From: an uncultured Verrucomicrobia subdivision 3 bacterium
Lineage (GTDB): Bacteria > Verrucomicrobiota > Verrucomicrobiae > Limisphaerales > UBA11358
DNA: 64,000 bases
Assembly: GCA_903921455.1 (NCBI GenBank)
Contig: CAIXPZ010000234.1
Location: 62,001-126,000 of the forward strand
Direction: 5' to 3'
Numbering within the stretch: position 1 is the first letter of the stretch; each line of letters opens with the position of its first letter. Under the pieces are notes generated by a model. That model did no database searches, was not told where the DNA came from, and saw only the letters and a program-made list of their open reading frames with translations. Position numbers and translations under genes: made by a program. Shown here one piece after another: positions 16,869 through 26,037 of the stretch.

Positions 16869-16942
16869 TGGTTGCCCGACTAGGATTTGAACCTAGACAA
16901 ACAGATTCAGAGTCTGCTGTGCTACCGTTACACCATCGGGCA
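16869..16942 (-). tRNA. tRNA-Gln (anticodon CUG), antisense between nuoE and nuoF
   Basis: 74 bases with an encoded CCA end. The seven-base acceptor stem (5' TGCCCGA with 3' TCGGGCA), a D-arm with GTGTAACGGTAGCAC, an anticodon stem-loop with CTCTGAA giving anticodon CTG (reads CAG), and a T-arm with TTCAAAT all fold as expected. It is transcribed leftwards, opposite to the nuo genes, inside the 125-base nuoE-nuoF gap. A near-consensus promoter lies just upstream. Confidence 0.93.
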
Positions 16943-16956
16943 AAGATGGACGCAGT

Positions 16957-16984
16957 AAGCTAGAGAATTTTTGATAAGAGTCAA
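16957..16984 (-). promoter_or_regulatory. Candidate promoter of tRNA-Gln
   Basis: On the minus strand, TTGACT (16984-16979) and TAGCTT (16962-16957) are separated by 16 bases, close to the sigma-70 consensus. The predicted start, near 16950, is 7-8 bases before the tRNA 5' end at 16942. It lies a few bases before the nuoF start codon. Confidence 0.55.
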
Positions 16985-16992
16985 TTGCTGAT

Positions 16993-18426
16993 ATGGCGCA
17001 AGAATACAAATTGATATTGAAATACGCCGATGAACCGGGTTACGCCCCGGACATCGAGTGTTATTTGCGTCATGGTGGCTACGCGGAATTGAAGCAGTCG
17101 CTGGCCATGGCCCCGAAAGATTTGCCCGATGGCAAAAAACTTACGCCTCAGGAACAAATCCGTGAGGATGTAAAAGTCTCCGGTTTGCGCGGTCGCGGCG
17201 GTGCCGGTTTCTCCTGCGGACTCAAGTGGAGTTTTGTTGATCGTAAGAGCGGCAAGCCGATTTATTTGATTTGCAACGCCGACGAATCCGAGCCGGGCAC
17301 GTTCAAGGATCGGCAGATCATCCACAAGGATCCGCATCAGTTGATCGAGGGCATGATCATCTCCTGCTTCGCGAACGACGTCAAGCTGGCCTACATCTAC
17401 ATCCGCGGCGAAATGCCCGAAGGCGCGAAGATTTTGAATCGCGCCTTGAAGGAGGCTCGCGCGAAAAATTTCCTCGGCAAAAACATTCTCGGCACGGGCT
17501 ACGATCTGGAGATGTATGTGCATCGCGGCGCCGGTGCTTATATCTGCGGCGAGGAAACCGGCCTCATCGAATCGCTCGAAGGCAAGCGTCCGTATCCGCG
17601 CATCAAGCCGCCGTATTTTCCGGCGATCCTCGGTTTGTGGATGTGCCCGACCATCGTCAACAACGTTGAGACGCTTTGCAACGTGAAGCACATCGTGGCG
17701 ATGGGCGGCGCGGAATTCGCGAAGCTCGGCACGCCGAACAACACCGGCACACGGATCGTCAGCTTGAGCGGTCACGTAAAACGCCCTGGTTACTACGAAA
17801 TCGAAGTCGGCAAGGCGACGCTCCGCGAATTGCTTTACGATAAGAATTTTGGTGGCGGTCTCCGCGACGGTCGTCAGTTGAAAGCCATCATTCCCGGTGG
17901 CTCTTCCTCGAAAGTTTTGAAGGCCGGCGAGAAGTTCAAGCTCAAGAAAAAAGACGCCGAGGGCAAAGAGATTTTGGTCGAGACCGACATGCTCGACTTG
18001 CCTTACGATTTCGATTCGCTCGCCCAGGCGGGCACGATGTCGGGTTCCAGCGCGATCATCGTGATGGACGACAGCGTGGACATCGTCAAAGCGCTCGCGA
18101 ATTTGTCTGAATTTTACGCGCACGAAAGCTGCGGTCAGTGCACGCCGTGCCGCGAAGGCTCGCTCTGGATGAACAAGACGCTGCATCGTCTCACACACGG
18201 CGAAGGTCGCGCGAGCGACGCCGATTATCTGGGCAAGATTGCCGACAACATTCCCGGCGGCCGCACGATTTGTGCGTTCGGTGAAGCCTGCTCCTGGCCG
18301 GTGCAAAGTTTTCTCGCGAAGTTCAAAGACGAATTTGTCGCCAGAGGCGCCGCCGATGAGGCGCGTCACGTGAAGGAAAAGGCCGCGCCCGCTGAACCAA
18401 AACAAATGGAAGCCGCGCACCACTGA
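16993..18426 (+). CDS. nuoF: NADH-quinone oxidoreductase subunit F
   Basis: 477 residues. It binds NADH and FMN (G-R-G-G-A-G-F, C-N-A-D-E-S-E-P-G-T-F-K-D-R, Y-I-C-G-E-E-T-G-L-I-E-S-L-E-G) and a [4Fe-4S] cluster (E-S-C-G-Q-C-T-P-C-R-E-G and a later C in I-C-A-F-G-E-A). It is the electron entry point of complex I. It starts 125 bases after nuoE, the only large gap in the operon, filled by a tRNA on the other strand. An insertion near residues 315-330 (K-K-K-D-A-E-G-K-E) is lineage-specific. Confidence 0.95.
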   Translation: MAQEYKLILKYADEPGYAPDIECYLRHGGYAELKQSLAMAPKDLPDGKKLTPQEQIREDVKVSGLRGRGGAGFSCGLKWSFVDRKSGKPIYLICNADESEPGTFKDRQIIHKDPHQLIEGMIISCFANDVKLAYIYIRGEMPEGAKILNRALKEARAKNFLGKNILGTGYDLEMYVHRGAGAYICGEETGLIESLEGKRPYPRIKPPYFPAILGLWMCPTIVNNVETLCNVKHIVAMGGAEFAKLGTPNNTGTRIVSLSGHVKRPGYYEIEVGKATLRELLYDKNFGGGLRDGRQLKAIIPGGSSSKVLKAGEKFKLKKKDAEGKEILVETDMLDLPYDFDSLAQAGTMSGSSAIIVMDDSVDIVKALANLSEFYAHESCGQCTPCREGSLWMNKTLHRLTHGEGRASDADYLGKIADNIPGGRTICAFGEACSWPVQSFLAKFKDEFVARGAADEARHVKEKAAPAEPKQMEAAHH

Positions 18427-18431
18427 TTTCA

Positions 18432-20177
18432 ATGTCCACCGCCGCCACAACTGAAACGAAGCCCGCCGCACCCGCGATCGAGAAGATCAAGGTTAAGGTG
18501 GACGGGCGCGAAATCGAAGTGCCGCGCTTCACCGCCGACTGGTCGGGCAAGCTCACGCCCACCACGATGATTCAGGCGTGCGAGCTGGCCAAGACCGACG
18601 TGCCGCATTATTGCTGGCATCCGAAATTGCCGGTCGTCGGCAACTGCCGCATGTGCCTTGTCGAGTTCGGCACGCCTGCCCTCGGCCCCGACCGCAAGCC
18701 GGTGATCAATCCCGACGGCTCGTTCAAGATTGCCAAGTCGCCGCGTCCCGCGATTTCCTGTGCCACGCCGATTTCGCCGGGCATGGAAATTTACACGAAG
18801 ACGCCCGCCGTGAAGCAGATGCGCGAAGGCGTCCTCGAATCGCTGCTCATCAACCATCCGCTCGATTGCCCGATTTGTGATCAAGCCGGCGAATGCAAGT
18901 TGCAGGAATATTCCGTGGATTACGGTCAGAGCGCGAGCCGCTTTGTTGAGGCGAAAGTTCACAAGCCGAAAGCCGTTGACCTTGGACCGCGCATCATGCT
19001 CGACGCGGAACGCTGCATTCTTTGCACGCGCTGCATCCGTTTCACGCGCGACATCGCGGGCGACGACGCGCTCGGCATCATCAACCGCGGCAGCTACAAC
19101 ACGATTGCGACATTCCCCGGCATGCCGTTCGACAACAATTACACGCTGAACACCGTGGACGTTTGCCCCGTCGGCGCGCTCACGTCGAAGGATTTCCGTT
19201 TCCAGATGCGCGCGTGGTTCCTCAAGGAAACCAAGAGCGTTTGCACGAGCTGCGCGACAGGCTGCAACGTGCTCATCGGTTCGCGCGAGGAAAAGATTTA
19301 CCGCTACACGCCGCGCGATAACGACGCGGTCAACGCCTCGTGGATGTGCGACGCCGGTCGTTTGAATTACAAGTGGATCGGTCGCGCTGATCGCTTGAAA
19401 GACGTTTTGGTCCGCGGTCAGAAATCCACCTGGACGGCGGCGCTCAACGAAATTACCGACAAGCTCAAGCAAGCTCCGGCCGGTTCCGTCGCCATCATCG
19501 CTTCGGCGCGGCAGACGAACGAAGAGCTTTGGCTGATTTCCAAATTGAAAGCTAAGCTGGGCGCGATCAGTGACGCGATTCCGCGTGAAGGTCAGGCCGA
19601 CAAGCTGCTCGTCAGCGCGGACAAAAATCCGAACACGAACGGCGCGCGGCTCACGGGAATTTGTTTCACGGAAGTCGGCATCAATTTGTCGAAGATCGCT
19701 TCCGGCATCGAGTCGGGCAAGATCAAGACGTTGATTGTCATCGGCGAAAACATTGTGAAGCGCGCGGTCAGCAATGAGAAATTGCGCGAGCGCGAAACCA
19801 TCAGCGAAGTCGTGGACGAACACGGCCTCACGGCGGAATTGCTCGCCAAGCTCGACACGCTGATCGTCAGCGACATTTTGCCGAGCAAGACTACGGAGCT
19901 GGCGCATTTCCTTTTGCCGGGTGCGGCGCACGCGGAAAAGCGGGGCACGTTCACCAACGGCAAGGGCCGCGTCCAGAAATTCATGAAGGCCGTCGAGGCG
20001 CCCGGCGACGCGCGCGCCGAATGGGAATTTTTGCATGACCTCGTCCACCACGTCACCGGCCAGAATGGCTTTGTGACCATCGAAGGTCTGTTCAATCAAA
20101 TGGCGAAGGAAGTGCCCGCGTTCAACGGTGTGACGTGGCAGGCTCTCGGCGATACCGGCGTGACGGTGCAAATCTAA
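18432..20177 (+). CDS. nuoG: NADH-quinone oxidoreductase subunit G
   Basis: 581 residues, clearly shorter than the about 900 of E. coli. Iron-sulfur motifs in order: [2Fe-2S] (Y-C-W-H, then G-N-C-R-M-C), the His/Cys-ligated cluster (H-P-L-D-C-P-I-C-D-Q-A-G-E-C), a [4Fe-4S] region (C-I-L-C-T-R-C-I-R-F), and an N7-type C-T-S-C-A-T-G-C with a distant W-M-C-D. The molybdopterin-like C-terminal domain is truncated compared with longer homologues. It starts 5 bases after nuoF. A long antisense open frame over this gene is a codon-bias shadow. Confidence 0.94.
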   Translation: MSTAATTETKPAAPAIEKIKVKVDGREIEVPRFTADWSGKLTPTTMIQACELAKTDVPHYCWHPKLPVVGNCRMCLVEFGTPALGPDRKPVINPDGSFKIAKSPRPAISCATPISPGMEIYTKTPAVKQMREGVLESLLINHPLDCPICDQAGECKLQEYSVDYGQSASRFVEAKVHKPKAVDLGPRIMLDAERCILCTRCIRFTRDIAGDDALGIINRGSYNTIATFPGMPFDNNYTLNTVDVCPVGALTSKDFRFQMRAWFLKETKSVCTSCATGCNVLIGSREEKIYRYTPRDNDAVNASWMCDAGRLNYKWIGRADRLKDVLVRGQKSTWTAALNEITDKLKQAPAGSVAIIASARQTNEELWLISKLKAKLGAISDAIPREGQADKLLVSADKNPNTNGARLTGICFTEVGINLSKIASGIESGKIKTLIVIGENIVKRAVSNEKLRERETISEVVDEHGLTAELLAKLDTLIVSDILPSKTTELAHFLLPGAAHAEKRGTFTNGKGRVQKFMKAVEAPGDARAEWEFLHDLVHHVTGQNGFVTIEGLFNQMAKEVPAFNGVTWQALGDTGVTVQI

Positions 20178-20178
20178 A

Positions 20179-21237
20179 ATGGACTGGAAATTCATCATCT
20201 TCAGCTTGGTCAAGGTAGCCGTGGTCATCGGCGTCGTGCAGGGCATTGTCATGTATTCCGTGCTGGCTGAGCGCAAAATTTCCGCGTGGATCCAAGACCG
20301 CGTCGGTCCGAACCGCACCGCGCCGCCGTTCATGAAATTTATTCCCGGCGGACAATTTCTGACGCGCTTGGGAATTTTCCAACCCTTGGCGGACGGCTTG
20401 AAGTTTTTGGTCAAAGAGGATTTCACGCCGGCCGGTGTAAAGAAGATTTATTTCTGGCTAGCCCCCGCCATCACGGTGATTCCGGCGATGCTGACGGTCG
20501 CGGTGATTCCCTTCGGCTCGGTCATCGGCGATCAGAAGATGGTCATCGCGGATTTGAATGTCGGCATTCTCTACACGTTCGGCATCGTTTCGATGGGCGT
20601 GTATGGCATCGTGCTGGCGGGCTACGCGGCGAACTCCAAGTATCCGATGTTCGGCGGCATCCGTTCGAGCGCGCAGATGATTTCGTATGAGATTTCCATG
20701 GGCATGTCGGTCATCCCCGTGCTGCTCATCGTGGGCAATTTGAACCTTGGCCAGATCATCGGCTGGCAGGCGGGCAACGGCTGGCTGGTCATGTATGCAC
20801 CGATCTCGTTCATCATTTTTATGGTCGCGTCATTTGCCGAGACGAACCGCACGCCGTTCGATTTGCCGGAAGCGGAAACCGAACTCGTCGGCGGTTATCA
20901 CACGGAATACGGCTCGATGAAGTTCGCGCTCTTTTTTCTCGCGGAATATTCGAACATGGTTTCGTCCTCGGCCATGATGGTGACGTTGTTCTTCGGTGGC
21001 TGGACCTTGCCGTTCTGGGGGTTGGATCATCCGGCGAATTCGCTGGGGATGGGCATCGCCCATGTTCTGGTGTTTTTGGCAAAGATGCTATTTTTCATGG
21101 TGGTCTTCATCTGGGTGCGCTGGATGTTCCCGCGTTTTCGCTATGACCAGTTGATGGATCTGGGCTGGCGCCGCTTCCTGCCGCTCGCGTTGGTAAACAT
21201 TTTAATCACGGCTGTCTGGCTGTGGCTGAGGAGTTGA
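20179..21237 (+). CDS. nuoH: NADH-quinone oxidoreductase subunit H
   Basis: 352 residues with about eight membrane helices. Signatures: E-R-K-I-S-A-W-I-Q-D-R-V-G-P-N-R, the E-T-N-R-T-P-F-D-L-P-E-A-E-T-E-L-V-G-G loop, and W-V-R-W-M-F-P-R-F-R-Y-D-Q-L-M. NuoH links the quinone site to the proton-pumping arm. It starts one base after nuoG. Confidence 0.95.
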   Translation: MDWKFIIFSLVKVAVVIGVVQGIVMYSVLAERKISAWIQDRVGPNRTAPPFMKFIPGGQFLTRLGIFQPLADGLKFLVKEDFTPAGVKKIYFWLAPAITVIPAMLTVAVIPFGSVIGDQKMVIADLNVGILYTFGIVSMGVYGIVLAGYAANSKYPMFGGIRSSAQMISYEISMGMSVIPVLLIVGNLNLGQIIGWQAGNGWLVMYAPISFIIFMVASFAETNRTPFDLPEAETELVGGYHTEYGSMKFALFFLAEYSNMVSSSAMMVTLFFGGWTLPFWGLDHPANSLGMGIAHVLVFLAKMLFFMVVFIWVRWMFPRFRYDQLMDLGWRRFLPLALVNILITAVWLWLRS

Positions 21238-21238
21238 T

Positions 21239-21802
21239 ATGGCCGTTGTTGTAAATCGCAAAGAACTGACGTTCTGGGAAAAGCTTTATCTGCCGGCCAT
21301 TGTCGGCGGATTAAAAGTCACGTTCAAGCATGCTTACAACACGTTGATCCTCCGCAAGGTCGTGACGATGGAATATCCCGAGCAGAAATGGACGCTGCCG
21401 ACGGGTTATCGCGGCGCGCCGTATTTGGTCAAGGATCAGGACGGCAACACGAAATGCGTTTCGTGCCAGCTCTGCGAATTCGTCTGCCCGCCGAAAGCCA
21501 TCCGCATCACGCCGCCGGGTCAGGGCGGCCAGAAAGCGGATCGCACGAATGCCGAGAAGATGCCGGCGGAATTTGAGATCAACATGCTGCGCTGCATCTT
21601 TTGCGGCTTCTGCCAGGAAGTCTGCCCGGAAGAAGCGATTTTCCTGCAAAAAGATTATTCCCTCACCGGTCTGAGTCGCCGCGAGATGATTTACAACAAA
21701 GAAAAACTCCTGTCACTTGGTGGTGAAGTCGGTGGCATCCAGAAATGGCAGCTGAAACTGGACGAAGCGAAGGCGCAGGAAAGTTTTCCGGTGAAGCTTT
21801 AA
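21239..21802 (+). CDS. nuoI: NADH-quinone oxidoreductase subunit I
   Basis: 187 residues. Two [4Fe-4S] ferredoxin motifs are clear: C-V-S-C-Q-L-C-E-F-V-C-P and C-I-F-C-G-F-C-Q-E-V-C-P, clusters N6a and N6b, which carry electrons from NuoG to NuoB. It starts one base after nuoH. The N-terminal amphipathic part docks on the membrane arm. Confidence 0.95.
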   Translation: MAVVVNRKELTFWEKLYLPAIVGGLKVTFKHAYNTLILRKVVTMEYPEQKWTLPTGYRGAPYLVKDQDGNTKCVSCQLCEFVCPPKAIRITPPGQGGQKADRTNAEKMPAEFEINMLRCIFCGFCQEVCPEEAIFLQKDYSLTGLSRREMIYNKEKLLSLGGEVGGIQKWQLKLDEAKAQESFPVKL

Positions 21803-21808
21803 TCAGCA

Positions 21809-22342
21809 ATGGAACAAATCAACAACTTGGTCGGCGGCGGCGCGGTGGAAGGCGTTTTGTTTTACGTCTTCGCGGCGTTGACGCTGCTGTGCGCCATCCT
21901 CGTCGTCGCGAACCCGTTCAGCCGCAATCCGGTCACGAGCGCGATGTTTCTCGTGCTGACGATCATCTCCATGTCCGGTTTGTTCCTGCTGCTGCATGCG
22001 TTCTTCCTCGCCGCGGTGCAGATCCTCGTATACGCCGGTGCCGTCATGGTGCTGTTCCTGTTCGTCATCATGTTGCTCGATTTGAAGGAAGAACAGCGGC
22101 GCCGGATTAAATTCTTCGGCCTCGCCGCCGGTTTGGTTTCCGTGGGCCTCGTCGTGAGTATTTTTATCAAGTCGCTCGCGTCCATCCAACCCAGCGCCGC
22201 TCCGCCCACGCTCGAAGGCGAAACCTATGCGCTCGGCAAACTGTTGTTCACGCAATACACGCTCCCGTTTGAAATCGTCTCCGTGCTACTGCTCGTGGCG
22301 ATGGTCGGCGTTATTCTCCTGAGCAAAAAGAAACTCGAATAA
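21809..22342 (+). CDS. nuoJ: NADH-quinone oxidoreductase subunit J
   Basis: 177 residues with about five membrane helices. The V-Q-I-L-V-Y-A-G-A-V-M-V-L-F-L-F-V-I-M-L-L motif of NuoJ/ND6 is present; it carries the pi-bulge helix of the proton path. It lies 6 bases after nuoI and 1 base before nuoK. Confidence 0.94.
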   Translation: MEQINNLVGGGAVEGVLFYVFAALTLLCAILVVANPFSRNPVTSAMFLVLTIISMSGLFLLLHAFFLAAVQILVYAGAVMVLFLFVIMLLDLKEEQRRRIKFFGLAAGLVSVGLVVSIFIKSLASIQPSAAPPTLEGETYALGKLLFTQYTLPFEIVSVLLLVAMVGVILLSKKKLE

Positions 22343-22343
22343 C

Positions 22344-22649
22344 ATGCACGTCGGCCTCCATCATTATTTGTTCGTGAGCTTTATGCTGTTCAGCCTGGGG
22401 CTGCTCGGCGTCATCATGCGCCGCAACCTGCTGGTAATGTATATGTCGCTGGAGTTGATGCTCAACGCCGCCAATCTGGCGCTCGTCTCTTTTTCGCGGT
22501 TCAACCACAAACTCGACGGCCAGGTGCTGGTTTTTTTCATCATCACCGTGGCGGCGGCGGAAGTTGCGGTCGGCCTCGCGCTGATCGTGGCCCTCTACCG
22601 CAAACGTCAGTCCGCGCACGTTGAAGATTTGACCTCGATGAAACTCTGA
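22344..22649 (+). CDS. nuoK: NADH-quinone oxidoreductase subunit K
   Basis: 101 residues with three membrane helices, standard size. The M-S-L-E-L-M-L-N-A-A-N-L motif holds the conserved glutamate of the proton channel, and A-A-A-E-V-A-V-G-L-A-L-I-V holds the second. It is homologous to MrpC antiporter subunits; the neighbouring NuoI and NuoL settle the assignment. Confidence 0.95.
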   Translation: MHVGLHHYLFVSFMLFSLGLLGVIMRRNLLVMYMSLELMLNAANLALVSFSRFNHKLDGQVLVFFIITVAAAEVAVGLALIVALYRKRQSAHVEDLTSMKL

Positions 22650-22652
22650 CGG

Positions 22653-24515
22653 ATGAAAAACGAACTTTTTCCTTGGCTGATCTTGTTCCTGCCGCTGCTC
22701 TCAGCGGCGGTGATAACCCTGTTTTTTCTCCGCAATAAAACCGTCAGCAGCTTCATTTCCATCGGCGCGGTAGCCGCCGGCTTCATCCTTTCCGTCCTTT
22801 TCGTCCAGGCCAACGGAATGCAGTTCTGCGGTGAAACTTCCACCAACTGGCTGTCCATCGGCGGACTGCAGATTGATTTTGGCCTGAAGCTCGACGCCTT
22901 GAGCATGATGATGCTTCTGGTCGTCACCGGCGTCGGCGGGCTGATCCACATTTATTCCTACGGCTACATGCATGAGGACGATAGCATGGCGCGCTTCTTC
23001 GCCTGCTTGAGCCTGTTCACCTTCTCCATGCTCGGCATCGTGTTGGCGAACAATTTCGTGATGATGTTCATCTTTTGGGAACTCGTCGGGGTGTCCAGTT
23101 ACCTGCTCATCGGTTTCTGGTTTGAAAAACCCAGTGCCGGCGATGCCGCAAAAAAAGCGTTTATCACCAATCGCCTCGGCGACTTCGGTTTCCTGTTCGG
23201 CATCCTGATGGTTTGGGGGCTGCTCGGGTCGTTGAGCTTCGGCGCGCTGCAATCCATCATGGCCGCCAACCCCGCCGCCCTTGGCTGTTGCGCCACGCTT
23301 GCCGGCCTGCTGATCTTCTGCGGCTGCATGGGCAAGTCCGCTCAATTTCCGCTGCACGTCTGGTTGCCCGACGCGATGGAGGGCCCTACGCCCGTCTCCG
23401 CCTTGATCCACGCCGCGACGATGGTGGCCGCCGGTGTTTACATGCTTTGCCGCACGCTGTTCCTCTTCAACCCGGCCTCGCTCCATATCATTGCTTACAT
23501 CGGCGGCTTCACCGCGCTGCTCGCCGCGCTCATGGCCGTCCAGCAAAATGACATCAAGCGCATCATCGCCTACTCGACGCTTTCGCAGCTCGGCTACATG
23601 GTGATGACGGTCGGTTTGAACGGCCCGACGCCGGCGATGTTCCATCTCACCACGCACGCCTTCTTCAAGGCGCTCCTGTTTCTGGCTGCCGGCTCCGTCA
23701 TTATCGGCATGCACCATGAGCAGGACATCTGGCAGATGGGCAATCTGCGGAAGAAAATGCCGGTCACGTTCCTGACGTTCACCATCGGCACGCTGGCTTT
23801 GTGCGGGGTTCCGCCGTTCAGCGGGTTCTATTCCAAGGACGCCATTCTCGCGCAGGCGTTGGCGCAGCATAATTACATTCTCTTCGGCGTCGGCGTGTTC
23901 GTGGCTGCGCTGACGACGTTCTACACGTTCCGTTTGTTCTTCGTCGTTTTCATGGGTAAGGAAAAATCCGAAGCCGCCTCGCACGCGCACGAATCGCCGC
24001 TGGTGATGACGCTGCCGTTGATCGCGCTCGCGGTGTTCTCGTTCGCTGGCGGTTTTATCGGCATTTCAAATAACTACGGCTCGCAACTCGCGCATGAGCA
24101 CGAAATGCTTACGGTTTGGCAGCAGGCGCTCGAACCGTTGGGCAACAAATTCGCCATGTTCTGTGGCCTGGGGGCTGTGCTCGTCGGCTTTCTCCTGGCT
24201 AAATCGCTTTACGGCAACGCCGCGACTGATCCGTTGCCCGCGAAACTCGGCGGTCTGGCGACGGCGATGAAAAACAAATTCTACTTCGACGAGCTTTATG
24301 AGGCCACGTTCATCCGCGCGCACGATTTCCTCGCCGCGGTGGCCGACTGGATTGACCGCTGGGTTCTGGAAGGCGCGATCATCGGTGCGATCCGTGGCGG
24401 CACGGATTTGAGCGGACGCGCGTTGCGTCTGGCCCAGACCGGCAACCTTCAAACCTACGCCTTCCTGTTCGTGCTCGGCGTGGCGCTGTTGCTTTATTTC
24501 GTTTTGGGAAAATAA
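22653..24515 (+). CDS. nuoL: NADH-quinone oxidoreductase subunit L
   Basis: 620 residues, the largest antiporter-like subunit, with about 16 membrane helices. Family motifs: F-W-E-L-V-G-V-S-S-Y-L-L-I-G-F-W, C-G-C-M-G-K-S-A-Q-F-P-L-H-V-W-L-P-D-A-M-E-G-P-T-P-V-S, and D-I-K-R-I-I-A-Y-S-T-L-S-Q-L-G-Y. It carries the lateral helix at its C-terminus. It starts 3 bases after nuoK. A long antisense open frame here is a shadow. Confidence 0.95.
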   Translation: MKNELFPWLILFLPLLSAAVITLFFLRNKTVSSFISIGAVAAGFILSVLFVQANGMQFCGETSTNWLSIGGLQIDFGLKLDALSMMMLLVVTGVGGLIHIYSYGYMHEDDSMARFFACLSLFTFSMLGIVLANNFVMMFIFWELVGVSSYLLIGFWFEKPSAGDAAKKAFITNRLGDFGFLFGILMVWGLLGSLSFGALQSIMAANPAALGCCATLAGLLIFCGCMGKSAQFPLHVWLPDAMEGPTPVSALIHAATMVAAGVYMLCRTLFLFNPASLHIIAYIGGFTALLAALMAVQQNDIKRIIAYSTLSQLGYMVMTVGLNGPTPAMFHLTTHAFFKALLFLAAGSVIIGMHHEQDIWQMGNLRKKMPVTFLTFTIGTLALCGVPPFSGFYSKDAILAQALAQHNYILFGVGVFVAALTTFYTFRLFFVVFMGKEKSEAASHAHESPLVMTLPLIALAVFSFAGGFIGISNNYGSQLAHEHEMLTVWQQALEPLGNKFAMFCGLGAVLVGFLLAKSLYGNAATDPLPAKLGGLATAMKNKFYFDELYEATFIRAHDFLAAVADWIDRWVLEGAIIGAIRGGTDLSGRALRLAQTGNLQTYAFLFVLGVALLLYFVLGK

Positions 24516-24516
24516 A

Positions 24517-26037
24517 ATGTCCATACTGACTTACATCGCAGGTTGGCCGCTGCTGGCGGCGTTGGCGCTCATCGTCGTGCCGCGCAATTATCGCGTCATC
24601 ATCCGCGCCATCGCGGTGCTGGCCACGCTGGTTTCCGCCGTGCTCGCGGTGAAGATGTTTGCGCAGTTCGTGCCCGGCGCGAACGGCTTCCAGTTCGAAC
24701 AACAGATCCCGTGGGTCGAATCGCTCGGCATCAGCTATCACGTCGGCGTGGACGGCATCAATGTGGGCCTCATCCTCATGGGTGCCATCGTGGCGTTTGC
24801 CGCCGCGCTCTGCTCGTTTGAAATCCAGACCCGCGAAAAAGAATTTTACATCCTGCTGCTGGTGATGACCGGCGGCATCCTCGGAGCGTTCGCTTCGCTG
24901 GATTTGTTCTTCTTTTACTTCCTGCACGAACTCGCGCTGGTGCCGACCTTCATCATGATCGGCGTCTGGGGTCGTGGTGAAAAGAAGACCTACGCGACGT
25001 TCCAGATCACGCTGTATTTGAGCATCGGCGCGCTCATCGCGCTCATCGGACTTGTCGCGCTCTATCTGCAATCCGGCGCGAACACGTTCGACATCCCCAA
25101 ACTCATCGAACACGCCAAGACCAATCCGCTCGCGCTCAACGCGCAGAATTTTATTTTCCCGCTGCTGCTGTTCGGTTTCGGCATTCTGGTTTCACTCTGG
25201 CCGTTCCACTCTTGGGCGCCGCTCGGTTATGGCGTCGCGCCGTCGCCGACCGCGATGCTCCACGCGGGTGTGTTGAAGAAATTCGGTCTCTACGGTTTGA
25301 TCCGCATCGCGCTGCCGTTGCTGCCGCAGGCCGCGCAAAGCTGGGCGCACGTCATCGCGTGGCTCTGCGTCGGAAATATTTTGTATGTCGGCTGGGTCGC
25401 GATGCGCCAGAAAGATTTGAACCTGCTCATCGGTAATTCGAGCGTGGCGCACATGGGCTTTATTTTCCTCGGCATCGCCAGTCTGAACCTCATCGGCGTG
25501 ACCGGGGCGGTGCTGATCATGATTGCGCACGGCTTCCTCGCGGCGCTGACCTTTGCGCTGAGCGGCTACATTTACCAGCAGACTGGTACGTTGCAGATCA
25601 GCGAACTCGGTGGTCTCTGCCGCAAGCTGCCGTTCATTGGCACCGCATTGTTGATGGCCGCGATGGCGGGCTGCGGTTTGCCCGGCTTCGCGAATTTCGT
25701 CGGCGAAGCCACGGTGTTCTTTGGCGCCTGGAAAGCGTTTCCGGCCATCACGGTCATCGCGCTCTGGGGTGCGTTGGTCATCGGCGGCATATACATGACG
25801 CGCGCCATTCGCAATATTCTGCACGGTCCGCTGCCGGAAAAATGGTATGCCCTTTCCGATGCCTCGAGCGCCTGGCGCAAACTGCCTTACGCCTTGTTGC
25901 TGGTGTGTCTGCTGGTGTTTGGTTTTTGGCCGAAATTACTGACGGAAAAAATTAATCCCGACGCGGAAAAGATTTTAAACCAGCCCGCGCCGGTGAAACT
26001 GGTCGCGCAAACCGATATTTCTGGAGCCCGCCACTGA
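24517..26037 (+). CDS. nuoM: NADH-quinone oxidoreductase subunit M
   Basis: 506 residues with about 14 membrane helices. Motifs include F-Y-F-L-H-E-L-A-L-V-P (conserved Glu), W-P-F-H-S-W-A-P-L, and K-D-L-N-L-L-I-G-N-S-S-V-A-H-M-G. It is a proton-pumping antiporter-like subunit. The stop overlaps the nuoN start by one base (TGATG). Confidence 0.95.
   Translation: MSILTYIAGWPLLAALALIVVPRNYRVIIRAIAVLATLVSAVLAVKMFAQFVPGANGFQFEQQIPWVESLGISYHVGVDGINVGLILMGAIVAFAAALCSFEIQTREKEFYILLLVMTGGILGAFASLDLFFFYFLHELALVPTFIMIGVWGRGEKKTYATFQITLYLSIGALIALIGLVALYLQSGANTFDIPKLIEHAKTNPLALNAQNFIFPLLLFGFGILVSLWPFHSWAPLGYGVAPSPTAMLHAGVLKKFGLYGLIRIALPLLPQAAQSWAHVIAWLCVGNILYVGWVAMRQKDLNLLIGNSSVAHMGFIFLGIASLNLIGVTGAVLIMIAHGFLAALTFALSGYIYQQTGTLQISELGGLCRKLPFIGTALLMAAMAGCGLPGFANFVGEATVFFGAWKAFPAITVIALWGALVIGGIYMTRAIRNILHGPLPEKWYALSDASSAWRKLPYALLLVCLLVFGFWPKLLTEKINPDAEKILNQPAPVKLVAQTDISGARH

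Noticed and set aside
16981..18471. 496-codon minus-strand frame over nuoF
   Set aside because: Antisense shadow of nuoF with no recognisable motif; it would also run across the tRNA promoter.
18429..20426. 665-codon open frame on the minus strand over nuoG
   Set aside because: Exactly antisense to a clear nuoG; Arg/Ala/Val-rich composition typical of a shadow frame caused by GC-rich third positions.
22701..23990. 429-codon minus-strand frame over nuoL
   Set aside because: Antisense shadow; the plus-strand gene has all NuoL motifs, and the antisense protein is low-complexity and His/Glu-rich.
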